Assembly (NCBI GenBank): GCA_033026295.1
Contig: CM065178.1
Location: 23,389,781 to 23,453,780 of the forward strand
Length of the DNA: 64,000 nt
Source of the DNA: Channa striata
Lineage: Eukaryota; Chordata; Actinopteri; Anabantiformes; Channidae
Direction of reading: 5' to 3'
How positions within the stretch are numbered: the stretch's first letter is position 1; the number at the start of each line of letters is the position of its first letter. Positions 13,095 through 25,090 of this stretch are shown here, piece by piece. The notes beneath the pieces were generated by a model that was given only the letters and a program-made list of their open reading frames with translations, was not told the DNA's origin and did no database searches. A program made the translations under genes and the position numbers.

Positions 13095-14207
13095 GATAGT
13101 CTTGGTGGTAAATATGTTTAAACAATTTACTTTTTTGTTGAGTTTTAGTATGTTGCAGGGTACAAATTTGTTCTAATTACTGAGATCTTTAACATGCTGC
13201 ATAATGGACATGCCTTTTTGGCCTGGACTTTAATTGGGTTTTTGAACTATGTTTGTTGTGATTTGCTGTGAGTACCAAAATTACTCAGGCCTGGGGGGGG
13301 CAATATAGAGTTCACCTCTGGAGCATCAATTGTCAGATCTCGAGAACACTGTAATATCAGAATTGAGGCACTAGGTGACAGCAGTATCATTTGAACATGA
13401 AACCTGTGATTCAATCAAGGCCCACACTGTGTGTAGTTTGGTTTGTCATAAGTGAGCAACCACAAACCACTGGAACCTCAACCAGTTGTAGTTTCACAAT
13501 CACTGAAACTTTTAATGTCATACCTGAATTCAAAAATGCTTCTGCTTCTAGATATTTCAAAATAAAATGAAGTGACACACGCTCTCTCGCCCAAATACAA
13601 AAATACTCATTTCTTTCCACTGGGTCTTTGTCATTGTCTGAGCTCTTCAACATTTAATCAAAAGCTCAATCTAATGTGTTTGGCAGTGGAAACTTTCCTA
13701 AGAGGGAGATATCCCTATTACTCAATAATCAAACTATGTCAGACCTGAAAATCTACCTTTTATTGGCAGTTGGGGACAGAGTTCACCCACTGTTGCTCAT
13801 GTTTTCCCAGGCAGATTTTTGATTTTTCAATATCAGTACATAAAGATAACATTACAGGGAGTGTATTTTCTAAATGCAGTTTAAAATAGAATCACACCAC
13901 TCTTATCAGCTCATTACAGTTGCTGCAAGAGGTCAAACTCACTCGAGCTTGCTTCATTTTTATCAGACACATTCCTTAGTTTAGCTGATTTCCATGTCAA
14001 AAACACCAAAAGAGATTAAACGGGAAATAAATGTGATTAAAAAGTGAATTAGGCTTTGTTTCAATAGTGAATTGATGGGCTGTAATTCATTGTACTACAA
14101 AATAGTAAATATACTCAAATTTATTGTTTCATACTTTTATATTACAATATATCAAATGACAGTTCTTATGTAAAGGGGGAAAAAACACTTAATACCAAGA
14201 CCACCAG
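13095..14207. other. non-coding between LINE fragments
   Basis: AT-rich, no recognised element. Confidence 0.5.
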
Positions 14208-14460
14208 AATCCATCCTTTATGTTAATCGCTTATCATGTTCAGGGTCGTAGGGGGGCTCTAGCCTATACCAGCGGTCACTGGGCAAGAGACCTGGTCCAC
14301 CCTTGACAGGTCTCCAGTCCAGCTGAGGGCCAACACAAACAGACAACTATTCACGCTCACATATGCAAGCACAGGGAGAACATGCCAACTCCACACAGAA
14401 AGGCCACGGTCAGCCTGTGAGGTGGCAGCACTAATCACTCCACCACTGTGCCGCAAATTT
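14208..14460 (+). repeat. dispersed teleost repeat, near full length
   Basis: It contains the head (GCTTATCATGTTCAGGGTCG), the ACCCTTGACAGGTCTCCAGT block, GGGAGAACATGCCAACTCCA and the CCACCACTGTGCCGC end. It is the same family as the copies at 8090, 16155, 16905 and 19375. Confidence 0.75.
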
Positions 14461-14929
14461 TATACAGTTTTCCTTTGCCAGCAAATTTAGCCCAATCAAG
14501 ATAACTAGAAAGAAATCTCTGTTTATTGGCATTGTTAAACTGGGACGTAGCCTCCTAAAGCTGTTAGTATAGTAGTCTCACTAATCACAAGCATAATTGG
14601 TTTTAGGATGGACCCCCCTTTGACTTATGTAACATTAAAATCAGGTCAAGTCAACCTGCAAAGTTTCTAAAGTAAAACAAGCTGCAGGCCCAAGAGAAAG
14701 TAAACTTAATCTAACAAGGCAAGGTTATTCCTACAGCTCATTACAAGCAAGAAAAAAATTACATTCAAACAAGACAAAATAAAATACTATTGTTATAAAA
14801 TGTATGAAACTAAAATAAAATACAATTTGACAAAACAAAAAGTAGTTTGGAAAACTGATTGTTCAGTTAAATAAAACTACCCCGTAATTAACCGAGGAAG
14901 TGCTGATTCTAAAGGACCTTAGTCATTTG

Positions 14930-15525
14930 AGGATAGAGCCAAGCAGTGTAGCTGTGATAAGCAACATTATCATCGTTTATGATTTGACCCAGGGGAAACA
15001 TGTACAGGTTGAATAACAGTAGTCCCAGGATTGAACCCTGGGGGACTCCACATATCATGGTGATACATTTAGATTTATGATCACTTCTGAAAACATCATA
15101 GCCCCTGACTGTATGATCTGAACCAGCTGAGGGCTCTACCTGAGAACCTCAGCTTATTTCCAAATCCAAATCTGTCAAAAGAGGATTTTCTTTTCAAGCA
15201 GCACCAAAACTGATGTTTTCCCAGAGTCAGTGTCTGTAATTTCACACATCAATCATTTTTCCAATCAAAGGAAGGTTAGGGAATGACTTGTAACTGTATC
15301 ATAGTGAAGGATCCAGGCAGCTTTTCTTCAGTGGGGACTTTTTAAAAAATGCAGTTTTTTTGAAAATTTTGGCAAATTGCTTCAAAGGAGAGAGATCTGG
15401 GCAATTTTTAGCATAACTAAAGCCATTTTTATTTTGTTGGCAGGGTGTCCAATTAATTTTACTCTTTACTTTTGACCGTCTAAGCAGACTGTTACTGTGT
15501 GGCTGCAGTGGTGGTAAATTCATTT
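14930..15525 (-). mobile_element. degenerate L2-like LINE reverse transcriptase
   Basis: Read on the - strand, LDPSL and SYKSFPNLPLIGK (about 15305-15240) resemble the family's YRPISNLPFLSK block. GVPQGSILGLLLFNLYM (about 15052-14995) is the reverse-transcriptase core, followed by an eroded YADD region. The order is correct for a LINE, but the middle is shortened and frames are broken. Confidence 0.7.
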
Positions 15526-16154
15526 ATAGTCATTTAAAAAAAAAGTCTAAGACTGATTCTTGAGGCTGGGATCAAAACTGAGCTGAGCCTGAATTTGATG
15601 GAGGACCACCAACTGCAGCTAACTGACCAAAATTTAGCTGGTGGTTGGTGCAAATTTTCCATTGAGATGACTGTGTAAAATGCATCTCTGCCAAACAAAC
15701 AAAAATAGTCCGGTAAACAGTACCAGACACCATTGGCCCCAATTCAAAACCCCTAAAACATGCCTGAACATGACGCTTTCGGTAAGTGTGCACCAACAAT
15801 GACAGAAAACGAAACTTTGGGCCTTTACATGGCGTTCAATAGAGTTTTTATTGGTCTCAGTTTTCGATCACGTGCCAGTGCCAGAACGAAACGTTGTGCA
15901 TGTTTTTTTAATTGCAGTGTGTAATGAGTCTGTGAAACAATGTTGTGGGAGAACTGGCGTGAGGAGTTCCTCTTTACTGATGTCTTACTGAGTCTCATCT
16001 CATATCAGGGGAATTTTTCCAATGAGCAGGACAATGACACATGAAGGGTCTTATTTCAACATCCTTTTTACTTCTGGTGAAAGACGTAGAGATCCTCTAT
16101 GATCTCTATTAAATAAAAAAGATATTTTAGAACAATGTGAAGTTATTCCTCTTC

Positions 16155-16255
16155 ATCCGTCCATTATCTGTAACCGTTTATCCTGTTTAGAGCCGCGGGG
16201 GGGGGGCTGGAGCCCATCCCAGATGTTGTAAGGCAAGAGGCGGGGTTGCTTTTAT
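16155..16255 (+). repeat. dispersed teleost repeat, 5' part
   Basis: CATCCGTCCATTATCTGTAA, a run of ten G, and GGCTGGAGCCCATCCCAG match the head of the repeat at 14208. Confidence 0.7.
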
Positions 16256-16319
16256 GGAAGTTTAAAGTTTTCTATTCACAAATGCCAAAAATAGTGTGAG
16301 AGATTCACAGGTGCAGAAC

Positions 16320-16535
16320 ACTTACCACAAGTAGATATGATCAACTTTCACTCTGAGTGTGCCTGGCAGGCTGGCTTCGTCATCCCGGAAATGTATCGTG
16401 CACATTGTTGGGTTTTGATGAAGCCATATCTTGTTGTTGTGTCTTCTGCTATCCTGGAAAATCCTGAAGGCTACATTCCATCAGGATGGGAGATTTGCAC
16501 CAACTGTTCTACCAACTGAGCTACAGCTGCCCCAG
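16320..16535 (-). mobile_element. tRNA-derived SINE
   Basis: On the - strand GTAGCTCAGTTGGTAGAACA contains a perfect RNA polymerase III box A (TAGCTCAGTTGG). A weaker box B-like GGTGCAAATCTCC follows. GGGGCAGCTGTAGCTCAG is a head I associate with teleost tRNA-derived SINEs. The 3' end is uncertain. Confidence 0.65.
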
Positions 16536-16554
16536 ATGGGGAGAAATTATACGA

Positions 16555-16805
16555 AACCATCTTCAATGTGCCACCTCACAGCAAGAAGGACTTTCTGTGT
16601 GGAGTTTGAATGATTGCGTAGGTTTAGTTGGGGTACTCCGATGCATGTTTGGTTAACTGGTGACTTTAAAATTGCCCGTGAGTGTGAATGGTTGTCTCTC
16701 TCTGTGGGCCTGTCCAGGGTGTGCCCTGCCTTTCGCCCAGTGGCAGCGTGAATAGGCTCCAGCCTCCCCGAGACCCACGTAGGATGAGGATGGATGAATG
16801 GAGTG
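16555..16805 (-). repeat. dispersed teleost repeat, reverse copy
   Basis: The complement of the same repeat: GTCCAGGGTGTGCCCTGCCT, AGGCTCCAGCCTCCCCG and GATGGATGAATGG at its end. It lies within a cluster of three copies. Confidence 0.7.
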
Positions 16806-16904
16806 CCTTATTTCAGCTGTAGGTTTTCTCAGTTTTGCTTGTACTGAACGTTTTACAGCAGGCACCTACTATTTTGTCTGTCTGAGCCACAAGCTGATTA
16901 TTAC

Positions 16905-17145
16905 ATTATCCATCCATCCCTCATCTGTAACTGCTGATGCTGTTCAGAGTGGCGGGAGGCTGGCGCCTACCCCAGCTGTCATGGGCGAGAGGCAGGGTAC
17001 ACTCTGGACAAGTCTTCGGTCTAGCTCATGGCCAACACAGACAGAAAACCGTTGACATGTATGTCTTTGGACTGTGGAAGGAAATTAAAGGAAACCCATG
17101 TAAGCAAAGGGAGGACATGCAAACTCCACAAACGCATTATATCTT
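16905..17145 (+). repeat. dispersed teleost repeat
   Basis: CCATCCATCCCTCATCTG, GGCGAGAGGCAGGGTACACT, TCTTTGGACTGTGGAAGG and GACATGCAAACTCCACA appear in family order. Confidence 0.7.
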
Positions 17146-18764
17146 ATTTAATCTGCACAAAACCCATTGCTGTAGCTATTACATAAGGGTCACAGAGGGA
17201 CTTTGGAAAGACTCCATAGAACTGACCAGATGCATGGCAGTGAGAACACATGGGTAGAGACGCTGGAGGGCAACATGGACAATGCGGGATCAAATCCTGG
17301 TGTTGGAAATCGCAGCCTACTCACCCAGCGCCAGCTCCCCGGGCGCCAAAAACCGCGGCAGCCCTCTGCTCCCTCAAGAGGGATGGGTTAAATATGCAGG
17401 AGTAAATTTCACTGTAACATGTATATGTGATCAATGTGACTTTGGCATTTGTACAAATTATGCAAATGAGTTTATTAGCGGGCTTCAAAGATGCTGGTAG
17501 CCAGGTGAAAGTTACAGTTCCTGTTTGCTTAGTGTGCGATAAGTGCCTTTTCCCCTCATCCACAGTCGTCTTCGTCTTCTTCTTCTTCTTGTACCTGCAG
17601 GAGTAGCACTACAATAAGAGCCAGAAACCCCTGAGAGAAGTAGAAAACAAATGTCAGCAGTTGTGTGATGATTCACGTAATTGGAAAGCAGAACAGTATG
17701 AAAAGAAATGTTCGATTTTAGGCCACGCTGTGACAAAGGGCCTTTAAAAAAATCTTTCTTCTCAGGAAATCAGGAAAGGTTAGAGTTGTTTTGTTCTCAG
17801 TTCTCATTTTGATGTGATCAGCTGTGTGGGGACGTTTGGCTACTGGCAGTGCAGCCTTCAGACAATCATTTTAAATATGTAAACTACTGAGTGCACGTAC
17901 AAACACACAGTGCCGGCTGCACTCACACTGTCACTCTACCGTGCACTCTGTTAACTCTGCCGAGCTGAGTTTTGATTTCTTGTCAAGTGGTTGGGCTGGT
18001 GTTCATAATAGCCTCAGGGGCTTTCTTCCCTTTGAAAACGAATGACTTGTCTCTTGCTTCTCTTTTTTGCACATTTGTTTAAATATGGACTTAAACTAAA
18101 ACATAACCTACATTTGAAGTGTGTCCCTGTTTTCCTGAAAATCACGTGGGTCTGCAGATTTGTTGACTCTCCCATTCCTGCCGCTTACAAAGTGTGAGAA
18201 TTGCATTCACTGGCTGTTGAGTGTGCCTGGAAAGGAGGTGGTTCCCTCTGGGTGTGAGCAGTAAATGCATTCATAGATCAGGACACACAAAAAAAACATG
18301 AATATGTTTTTGTATTTACTGTAGGTGTACAGGTCATTTATCAGCGTGTTAAAGTGGCAATTATTTTTTATGTCAGCAACAAAATGATTTCTCACGGAGT
18401 GATCGCCCAACAGCTGTATCCTCTTTTAACCTCTTGCAGTTTTGTGGCACACTTCCATAAAGCCAGGGCAAGATGTTAAGTGTGCATGTGTGTGCGCGTT
18501 AATGCTTGTTTAGCATGCAAGCATTTAATTAACACACAAACACAAGTAACACAAAAAGGGGCTTGAATAGTTTTGCAGGTGTCTTTTCACAAATCTGAGC
18601 TTTTTAGGATGTTTTCAGTTCATCTTAAGGTCGGTGTGAATGGGTTTAAGGCTCCATCCAGGAGCTTTAAAACATTTTTCCCACAAAATGACCACTGCGG
18701 CTGTCATTGTACGAGCTTTTATTATAACCTAGAGAGGCACTGCAGTGTTGTGGACGTTTGGTGG

Positions 18765-18935
18765 CTTCTCATTCATCCACTCACACACCAGCGGCGTTGG
18801 CTGTAATGCAAAGTGCTCAGCTGGAGCAGTTTGGCGGTCAGTGTCTTTCCCCAGGTCACTGTTATAGCCAGTAGTGACTGGGAGTCGAACCACTGAACCA
18901 CCGTTTGGTGCTGGATTAATCTACATGACTGTAAA
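18765..18935 (-). mobile_element. tRNA-derived SINE fragment
   Basis: The - strand carries GGTTCGACTCCCAG, a perfect box B. It is followed by a SINE body of the type GGGGAAAGACACTGACCGCC and CGCCGCTGGTGTGTGAGTG. Box A was not found, so it is probably truncated. Confidence 0.6.
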
Positions 18936-19374
18936 ACAGAAGACCCCCACATCTGGGGAAGATAAACATCATAATGCGATAACATCATGTTTACACCTTT
19001 GCGCCATATATTATCTAACCTCACACAGTAGGGACTTTCCTCCCTCTCCTTATTTGTGCCTCATTTGAATTAAGCGCATCATTATAGTCACAGTAGAGCA
19101 ACTCCAACATTAGCCACGGGCACTGGGAGCGCCATGGCTGCAGGTCGGCCTGTCAGCAGTAGATGAAGATAAATGGGAGCAATGTTGTGATGGTGACTTT
19201 CAAACAAAAAACTCAAATATATGTTGCATAAAGGCCCGGGCACTCCCTGACATGTGGGTCGGCCTGTTTTGTGATCTATCTTGGCAGCATTTCATTAGTA
19301 GAAAATGTGGGGGTGTCCATCCGGGTCTGTCTGAAGTTTGGTGGCAGTGTTTTTAATAAATGATGAGACGTTTC

Positions 19375-19520
19375 AATCATCCATCAATCCATCTCTTATG
19401 TGTAACTGCTTATCCTATTTGTGGCAACCATTCAGTTAATTTCGAGTCTGTTGGGGGAAGCCCACACAAACACAGGGAGAACATGCAAACTCCACACAGA
19501 AGCTGCGAGGCGTGTCACCG
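19375..19520 (+). repeat. dispersed teleost repeat, internally deleted
   Basis: The head (ATCCATCTCTTATGTGTAAC) is joined directly to the tail (GGGAGAACATGCAAACTCCA), missing the middle. Confidence 0.65.
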
Positions 19521-20584
19521 CCGAGCTGCCAGATGTTTCAGTGACGAAATATATCTGCGTTTGCTCAGTGACAGCTGGGATCACACCCCCCCAATTGGAC
19601 AAGCACTTAATGTAATAGATAGACTTGGGGGGGTCATAGTCTTTCCTTAATCCCACAGAGACGAACAAAGCTGTCACTGTGCAGACTTAAACCTGTGGCT
19701 CTCAGCCAAACGTCGACTACAATTTGCCTGTAGAATTTACTTTGGCTTACAGGAAACCAGATTTTTTTGGGAACTGTTTTTTCAGGAACGACGCTGGAGT
19801 AGAATGTGAAAGTGTAGCGTCCGACGTGCATTTTTGATGATTAACCTTTAAATGCACCACTCCACATGTAGTACTGCAGGCTGACGTTCTTGAGCAGGTA
19901 GTGTGTAACTGGTGGACGCATGCGAGGCCTCAAGCCTCGCAGCCGTGACTAGACTAAAATATTTACTTTAAGTGGTGCAATGACAGGAATGTCTCCATAC
20001 CCATTTCTTCATATTTGGATATTCATTTAAAGAATTCGACTATTGTATTTTATTATCTAAAAGTCCTAAATTTGTCATGGCACATTGACCGGAGCAGTTT
20101 ACTGTACCTTTCAGGTAAAGCGTGTGACGCCAGTAAAGGATCATACAGTCAGTAAAAAGCTCAGAGGCGACACTGCGGCCAAGCAACAAAACAAAAGGCC
20201 ATGCATCATTCTTCCAGATAAGTGTTTGTGCTGCTCAACAACAACAAAAAAAGTAACGTGTAGTAGAAAAAATAAAGCTGATTATTAGTCATTTCTCTGT
20301 AAGCTGTCAATTTCCCTTTTCTATTAAATGAAGCATGAATACACTGAGCATCACTGGTAGGTGAGTGCAGAACATGCGTGGAAGTGCACACGCTGACAGT
20401 TCAGTGTGATCATTTGACAAAAACAAATGATGTCTCATGCCTTTCTAAAGGAACAGTTCCACAGTAAAATACACAGATTCTTGGGTTTTCACTACTGCTT
20501 GCTTGCACATTAATTCCAGGAAGCCGGTGGCCTTGTTGAAGAAATAGTCCCACACCCGACCCCCTCCCATAGAGCGATGTCATG

Positions 20585-21508
20585 TTTTTACGTTTCAGTT
20601 TTTGTATGCGTTCACCGAGTGAGATGGGATCATTTACTGAGCAACAAATATGCGCAGAGCCAGTCTGTCTGCAGCTGCTTCCAGTCTCCGCGTCCGTGTA
20701 AGTTGGCAGTAGCTGCACATTTACTGGACAGACGTTGGAGGGATTTCAGTCTTAAAGAGCAGTTACACACACATCATGAAAGTGCAAGGAGATTCAGAGG
20801 GTCTTTTATGAAAGAGCCACTGCCTGTGCATGTGCTTCAAGAGATTTATTCCCTGGTTTGGAATAAATGTCCAGTCTGAGGTCCGTGTGCAGTCTTCTCA
20901 CTGACATTTGTATCCAAAAAGGCTGAATTCTCCTTTAATTTACAGGCGTGATGAGACAGTCAGTGTAGCTGAACTTCAAGAGAAACAACAAGCTCGAGTT
21001 TTGTGTTTGGTAACACCAGGAAAACCTTACATTACATACATGATCATTTGATGGCAACAAATCTACAGACTTAGATATTTGTATTTAAACATGTTTTACG
21101 TTGATATACTCAAGTACATTCAGCCAATACAAACCAACATTAGCAGGCACATTTATCCAATGCAGCCAGGTTCCCGATGCCAATCGTTATTGGCGCTTCG
21201 TTAAATGCTCTGCGTTGTTCACTGCGTTAGGGTTATGCACAAAAATCTCGGGCACATGCATCACGATCGTCATTAAAACGCAGAGTTGGGCCCTGTCCCC
21301 TCCCTCGAGACATTTGCACTTTAGTGATGTGTGTGGAACTGCTCTTTAAGACTGAAATCCCTCCAACGTCTGTCCAGTAAATGTGCAGCTACTGCCAAGT
21401 TACGCGGAGACTGGGAGCAGCCGCAGACAGACTGGCTCTGCTCGTGTTTCGAGCTCAGTAAAGGATCCCATCTCACAGTGAACGCATACAAAAACTGAAA
21501 CGTAAAAA
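20585..21508. mobile_element. fold-back element with about 200-base inverted arms
   Basis: Bases 20585-20787 and 21314-21508 are inverted copies that look roughly 90 percent identical by eye. Both arms contain TTACTGGACAGACGTTGGAG and TTTCAGTCTTAAAGAGCAGT. They enclose a 526-base spacer with no recognised gene. A TG/CA array abuts the right end. It may be one fold-back transposon or two opposed copies of a dispersed repeat. Confidence 0.65.
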
Positions 21509-21511
21509 CGT

Positions 21512-21513
<2 letters not shown>

Positions 21514-21557
<44 letters not shown>
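21514..21557. repeat. CA microsatellite
   Basis: Twenty-two AC units abutting the right arm of the fold-back element. Confidence 0.95.
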
Positions 21558-21561
<4 letters not shown>

Positions 21562-23284
21562 CTGCCTGCTCCTTGACATTCACCTTGATTGCTCTCGCTG
21601 TGCTTCCAGCCACACACACCTCAATCCTGTTTCCAATCAGATCACCAGTACACAGAGAGGTACTCCGCACTCGCTGTTTACCGCTTCATCAGTTGTGCTT
21701 ATAGCTCTGAGTTTCCACTGTCTTTTCTGTTGCTGTATAGTTTTGGAAAGTGTGGTCAAGGTTTTGGAGTTTTGCTGTTTGTCAAACATTCTGGTTTTGT
21801 TCGCTCATTGATTGACCTGTCTGGATCTTTGCGCCGTCGCTTCTCTTTTCCCTGCTGGTCTACCTGCTGTTTCCGCACTTGGTTCCATTGCCTGCTAGCA
21901 CGAAATGGTCCCGATGGCCAGAGCAGCAGACAGCGTCCCGTATTCCTGGGACGATTTGGCATCATTGTGGACCGTTACTCCTGAAGAACCGGAGTCTGTG
22001 GATCTGTTAACCACTACAGATGGAAGTCAAGTCTGAAACCTGCTACTCACCCACCAGCTCGTGCCTCCCACGTTGCCTTGCATCACGTGTGATTCCCCCA
22101 GCATGTCTCACCTGTAACCAGCACCAGGCCAGGATTCCTTGTGGGTTCATCGCTGTGAGCAACTCCTTTTGAAAATTACACAAACAGCTGTTATTTGATG
22201 CTTTAGCTAGTTTTGTGTTTATAGGTTCCCACGCGCTCACATGTCACCTACTGGAGAGAAGGAAATACTTATAATTCCCAGATCATTGCAGAATTCCTTT
22301 TTTACAAAAAAATGGATAGACATTTTATTTTGCTCCATTGTACTTTGGGAACAGTTGATCCGCACACGTCCGGGCCCACACATCGTTATTTATTGTTGCA
22401 TCACTCTTGGCAAAGCCGACGCTTATGGCGGGAAAAGAGTTGTCTCGTAGTGTTGCTCAACAGTTCCCACACTCCCAGATTGTAGTGCAGTCCTTGGATG
22501 CGTGCACACACATGCACAAACACTGACTCTGACAGGCGCGCTTCACACACGTTTAAATTCTGCCCGTGTGCACTCCTCGAAAAATCCCCGGACCGAACTG
22601 TCACCGCACTGGTATCAACTGATGGCAAGTGGGAATGTGAGGAGAAGATGAAGATGAAGATTAGATATTCCAGTTGGCTGTACACTCAACTTCCTCGTGT
22701 TGTCAGACTGTTGGATGGTACGGTGCAGGTTCCCAGATGATGATGATGATGATGATGATGATATGGATGATGGTTTGTTCATTATTTACACTTCACCTTT
22801 TTGCACTTGCATATGCACCGATAGTTCGATTATTTTCTAATATACCGTTCAGCTGGGAATTCATTAGGGTCCGGTGATTTTGAACGTAACTCGTTAAGCA
22901 AAGACAGTTTTAACATCTGAGGCAATTAAATTACCAAATGATGCACAATGTTCCGGTCTCCTCCAGTGCAGTATCTTCATTTTACAGTAAATGCTGTATG
23001 AGCTGTGCACACATTCTTCGCTGATCCCCAGTGAAGGCCACACCAAATGTGTGAGGACACGGCACCAAACCACAGCACATTGTGGAGAAGTGGTGCACTG
23101 ACCCGAGAATCAATTTTTTAAGTTACCCAGAAGCCAAAAGAAAGCGAAGGACCAGCCAATCTAAAAGGATAAAACTATTCAAGGTCCAACGTGATGAGGA
23201 GACTCAACACAACAACGAGGAACTGACTAAAACTGAGCAGTCACCGCACGTCTTTTTGCAGTTTTTAAATATAAAATCTCCTCA
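21558..23284. other. non-coding upstream of chemokine 1
   Basis: The stretch 21700-22150 has a C/T-rich texture like a decayed retroelement (for example GACCTGTCTGGATCTTTGCG), but no protein match is visible. Confidence 0.4.
22737..22762. repeat. ATG/GAT trinucleotide repeat
   Basis: About eight and a half TGA/GAT units, non-coding. Confidence 0.9.
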
Positions 23285-23505
23285 TTTTGCATCAGCGAGG
23301 ACATTTGCAGCGCTGTCACCTCACACCTACAAGGTCCCGGGTTTGTATCCGGGCTTTTCTCTGTGGAGTTAGCTCGTCCTCCCACGTGATGTTAATTTTT
23401 AACCTGCATGTTAGGTCAGTAGGTGTGAGAGCGATTGTCTCCGTGTCCCACCTGAGACGGACCTTCGATCTGTCCAAGGTGCAGCCCACCCTTCAGAAAA
23501 AATGG
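23285..23505 (-). repeat. dispersed teleost repeat, reverse copy upstream of chemokine 1
   Basis: Contains GGTCCCGGGTTTGTATCCGG and, further on, CTGTCCAAGGTGCAGCCCACC, the complement of the family tail and mid-blocks. It ends about 400 bases before the chemokine 1 promoter. Confidence 0.6.
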
Positions 23506-23875
23506 CAGCTCTGACCAGCTCTGGAAACACAGAATCTCTGCAGTTCACGGAGTGTAAAACGGTTAAATGTGAGTATTTTAAATGTTGGGACGGCATTTTG
23601 ATCGATGATGCACATCAAAGACACGCAGCGTTCGTTGGAACCTGCTTCAGCTTTCGAATGGCCCGTCTCATTGTAATGCATACATGAGGCGTGGAAGGTC
23701 TTTCTCGTGAAAGACGAAGTGCTTTGACAAAGACTAGCCCCAGGCGCATCTCTGAAAAGACACAAGAAGAGTTTGGCAGGGAACACAAAGCCGAGGAGGA
23801 ATGAGGGGGTAATTGGCCAAGCGTATCCGAGTCCGGTGCCAACTTTCTCCCATTTTCCAGTCAGTGAGTAACGAT

Positions 23876-23910
23876 CTCACTTTCACTTTCTCTTGCGCAC
23901 CTGTATAAAT
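23876..23910 (+). promoter_or_regulatory. chemokine 1 core promoter: IRF/ISRE-like element plus TATA box
   Basis: TATAAAT lies at 23904-23910, about 95 bases before the ATG, so transcription probably starts near 23,935. Thirteen bases upstream, TTTCACTTTC (23881-23890) is the reverse of GAAAGTGAAA, the GAAANNGAAA core of interferon-response and IRF/PRDM1 sites. Binding is inferred from sequence only. Confidence 0.65.
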
Positions 23911-24002
23911 ACACCTGCAGGTCTCCTCTCCGGCTCACAGCAAACACCTTCACAGCCACTGACGCAGCCAACCTGAGCTCAGACACACGAAGAATCCGAG
24001 AC

Positions 24003-24063
24003 ATGGCCTCTCGAGTTGCAGCTCTGCTCCTGCTGGGTATCGTCTGCACTGGCTTTGTGGCAG
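24003..24063 (+). CDS. chemokine 1 coding exon 1 (signal peptide)
   Basis: ATG at 24003 opens a leader of 20 residues rich in Leu, Val and Ala. The exon ends at GCAG before the donor GTGAGA, in phase 1. Confidence 0.92.
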
Positions 24064-24519
24064 GTGAGACACACGCTTGCACACGGAGACAACATTGGTG
24101 CTTTGGTTACAGGTGCAGGTTGCACCGCAGGTTTCGATTTTTAAACTAAATCAGTGGAAATGCAAAGAGAGTTTTACCTTCTAAACCTCCATCTCCATCT
24201 TCCTGCAGCCGAGGTTGCTGTGGACTGCTGTCTCATGGTGGTTGACAAGCATTTGCCGCTTCACATCCTTGCAAGCTACAGCATCCAGGAGGCCGGGAAA
24301 GGCTGCGAGATCAGCGCTACTGTGTAGGTGGCCACTAATTTGTAAAAAAAAGCAAGGTAACAAAAGCTCTGTCTGCAGCCTAATTTCACTTCTCGGTATC
24401 TCATCTGCTTTTTCAGGTTCATCACGAAGGCCGGACGGACCCTGTGCGTTGTCCACCCCAGCGAGCGACAGTGGGTGAAATCCCACGTCAAATATCTGGA
24501 GAACAAAAAACAGCAGTGA
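24003..24519 (+). CDS. CC chemokine, CCL19/CCL21-like, four-cysteine (first of tandem pair)
   Basis: Predicted small secreted chemoattractant. Mammalian CCL19 and CCL21 act on the receptor CCR7 and guide lymphocytes and dendritic cells; the receptor here is inferred. The coding exons are 24003-24063, 24209-24323 and 24417-24519, joined in phases 1 and 2 as in the family, giving 92 residues. A hydrophobic signal peptide (about residues 1-20) is followed by the DCCL motif, then GKGCEI and TLCVV, so all four canonical cysteines are present. A Gln-Trp-Val helix follows and a basic tail ends at KKQQ. The start is the first ATG downstream of a TATA box. The TGA at 24517 overlaps possible donors, GTGAGG at 24516 and GTGAAT at 24521. 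Use of the first, with the acceptor before 24615, would end the protein in HPGF at 24627. The exact C-terminus is therefore uncertain. The paralogue lies 6 kb downstream. Confidence 0.93.
24209..24323 (+). CDS. chemokine 1 coding exon 2 (DCCL core)
   Basis: The acceptor is TTCCTGCAG before 24209. The exon encodes the adjacent cysteine pair and the third cysteine. It ends in phase 2 before the donor GTAGGT. Confidence 0.92.
24417..24519 (+). CDS. chemokine 1 coding exon 3 (fourth cysteine and C-terminal helix)
   Basis: The acceptor is CTTTTTCAG before 24417. The frame continues through the fourth cysteine to TGA at 24517-24519. If the donor GTGAGG at 24516 is used, the exon ends at 24515 instead. 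Confidence 0.85.
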
Positions 24520-24614
24520 GGTGAATAAAAGTGCGTTGGATTAATCGTTTCTAGCTGAAATGTAAAGGAAACTTTCTCGCAGCCTTTAATCACCAGCTCT
24601 TTGCTCTTTTCCAG

Positions 24615-25090
24615 CCCTGGATTCTAACCTGAGACAGAATCGTGTTCCGCTGCTGAATATCAACGTGGCCCAAGAAGGTCACGGAGGAACCATCATTTCC
24701 TCTGACCTACGATGAACTACCGTATGAGCCGTCATCAGACACTGGCTGAATGTACAGATCTGAGTGTGTTTTTTCTCATTTGTGGTAACTGTGGTGTGAG
24801 TCTCAATTCCTTTGTGACTGAGCGTTTGTTGTTTTTTCTTCTTTTTTTCCTTTTCGTTATTCGGATGAGTGAAAACTACTGCACAGATAAAAAGATTTGC
24901 CTTGACTTGCCTAAAGGATAAAGCCTGGAACTGACACTAACCTAATAATGTTGTAAAAATTTACGGTGCTTGTAAAAAAAAAAAAAAAGAATGCATTTAA
25001 AGAGCTGATAAGTTTGTTTCATGGAACGAGTTTATGGTATGTTCTGACTGTCAGAGATATTTTTTAAATAAAATGTGATGACGTTTTTGT
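24615..25090 (+). other. probable exon 4 / 3' UTR of chemokine 1
   Basis: A strong acceptor (CTCTTTTCCAG) precedes 24615 and an AATAAA lies at 25067-25072. If exon 3 is spliced at 24515, the first 13 bases complete a four-residue tail and a TAA stop at 24625-24627. Otherwise the segment is entirely 3' UTR. Confidence 0.55.
25067..25072 (+). terminator. poly(A) signal of chemokine 1
   Basis: Canonical AATAAA, followed by a T-rich stretch (GACGTTTTTGT). It is the best candidate 3' end for the first chemokine gene. Confidence 0.65.

Larger units (their letters stand above)
17146..20584. other. repeat-rich non-coding DNA
   Basis: Apart from the SINE at 18765 and the repeat at 19375, no gene or element was recognised. 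Confidence 0.5.
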
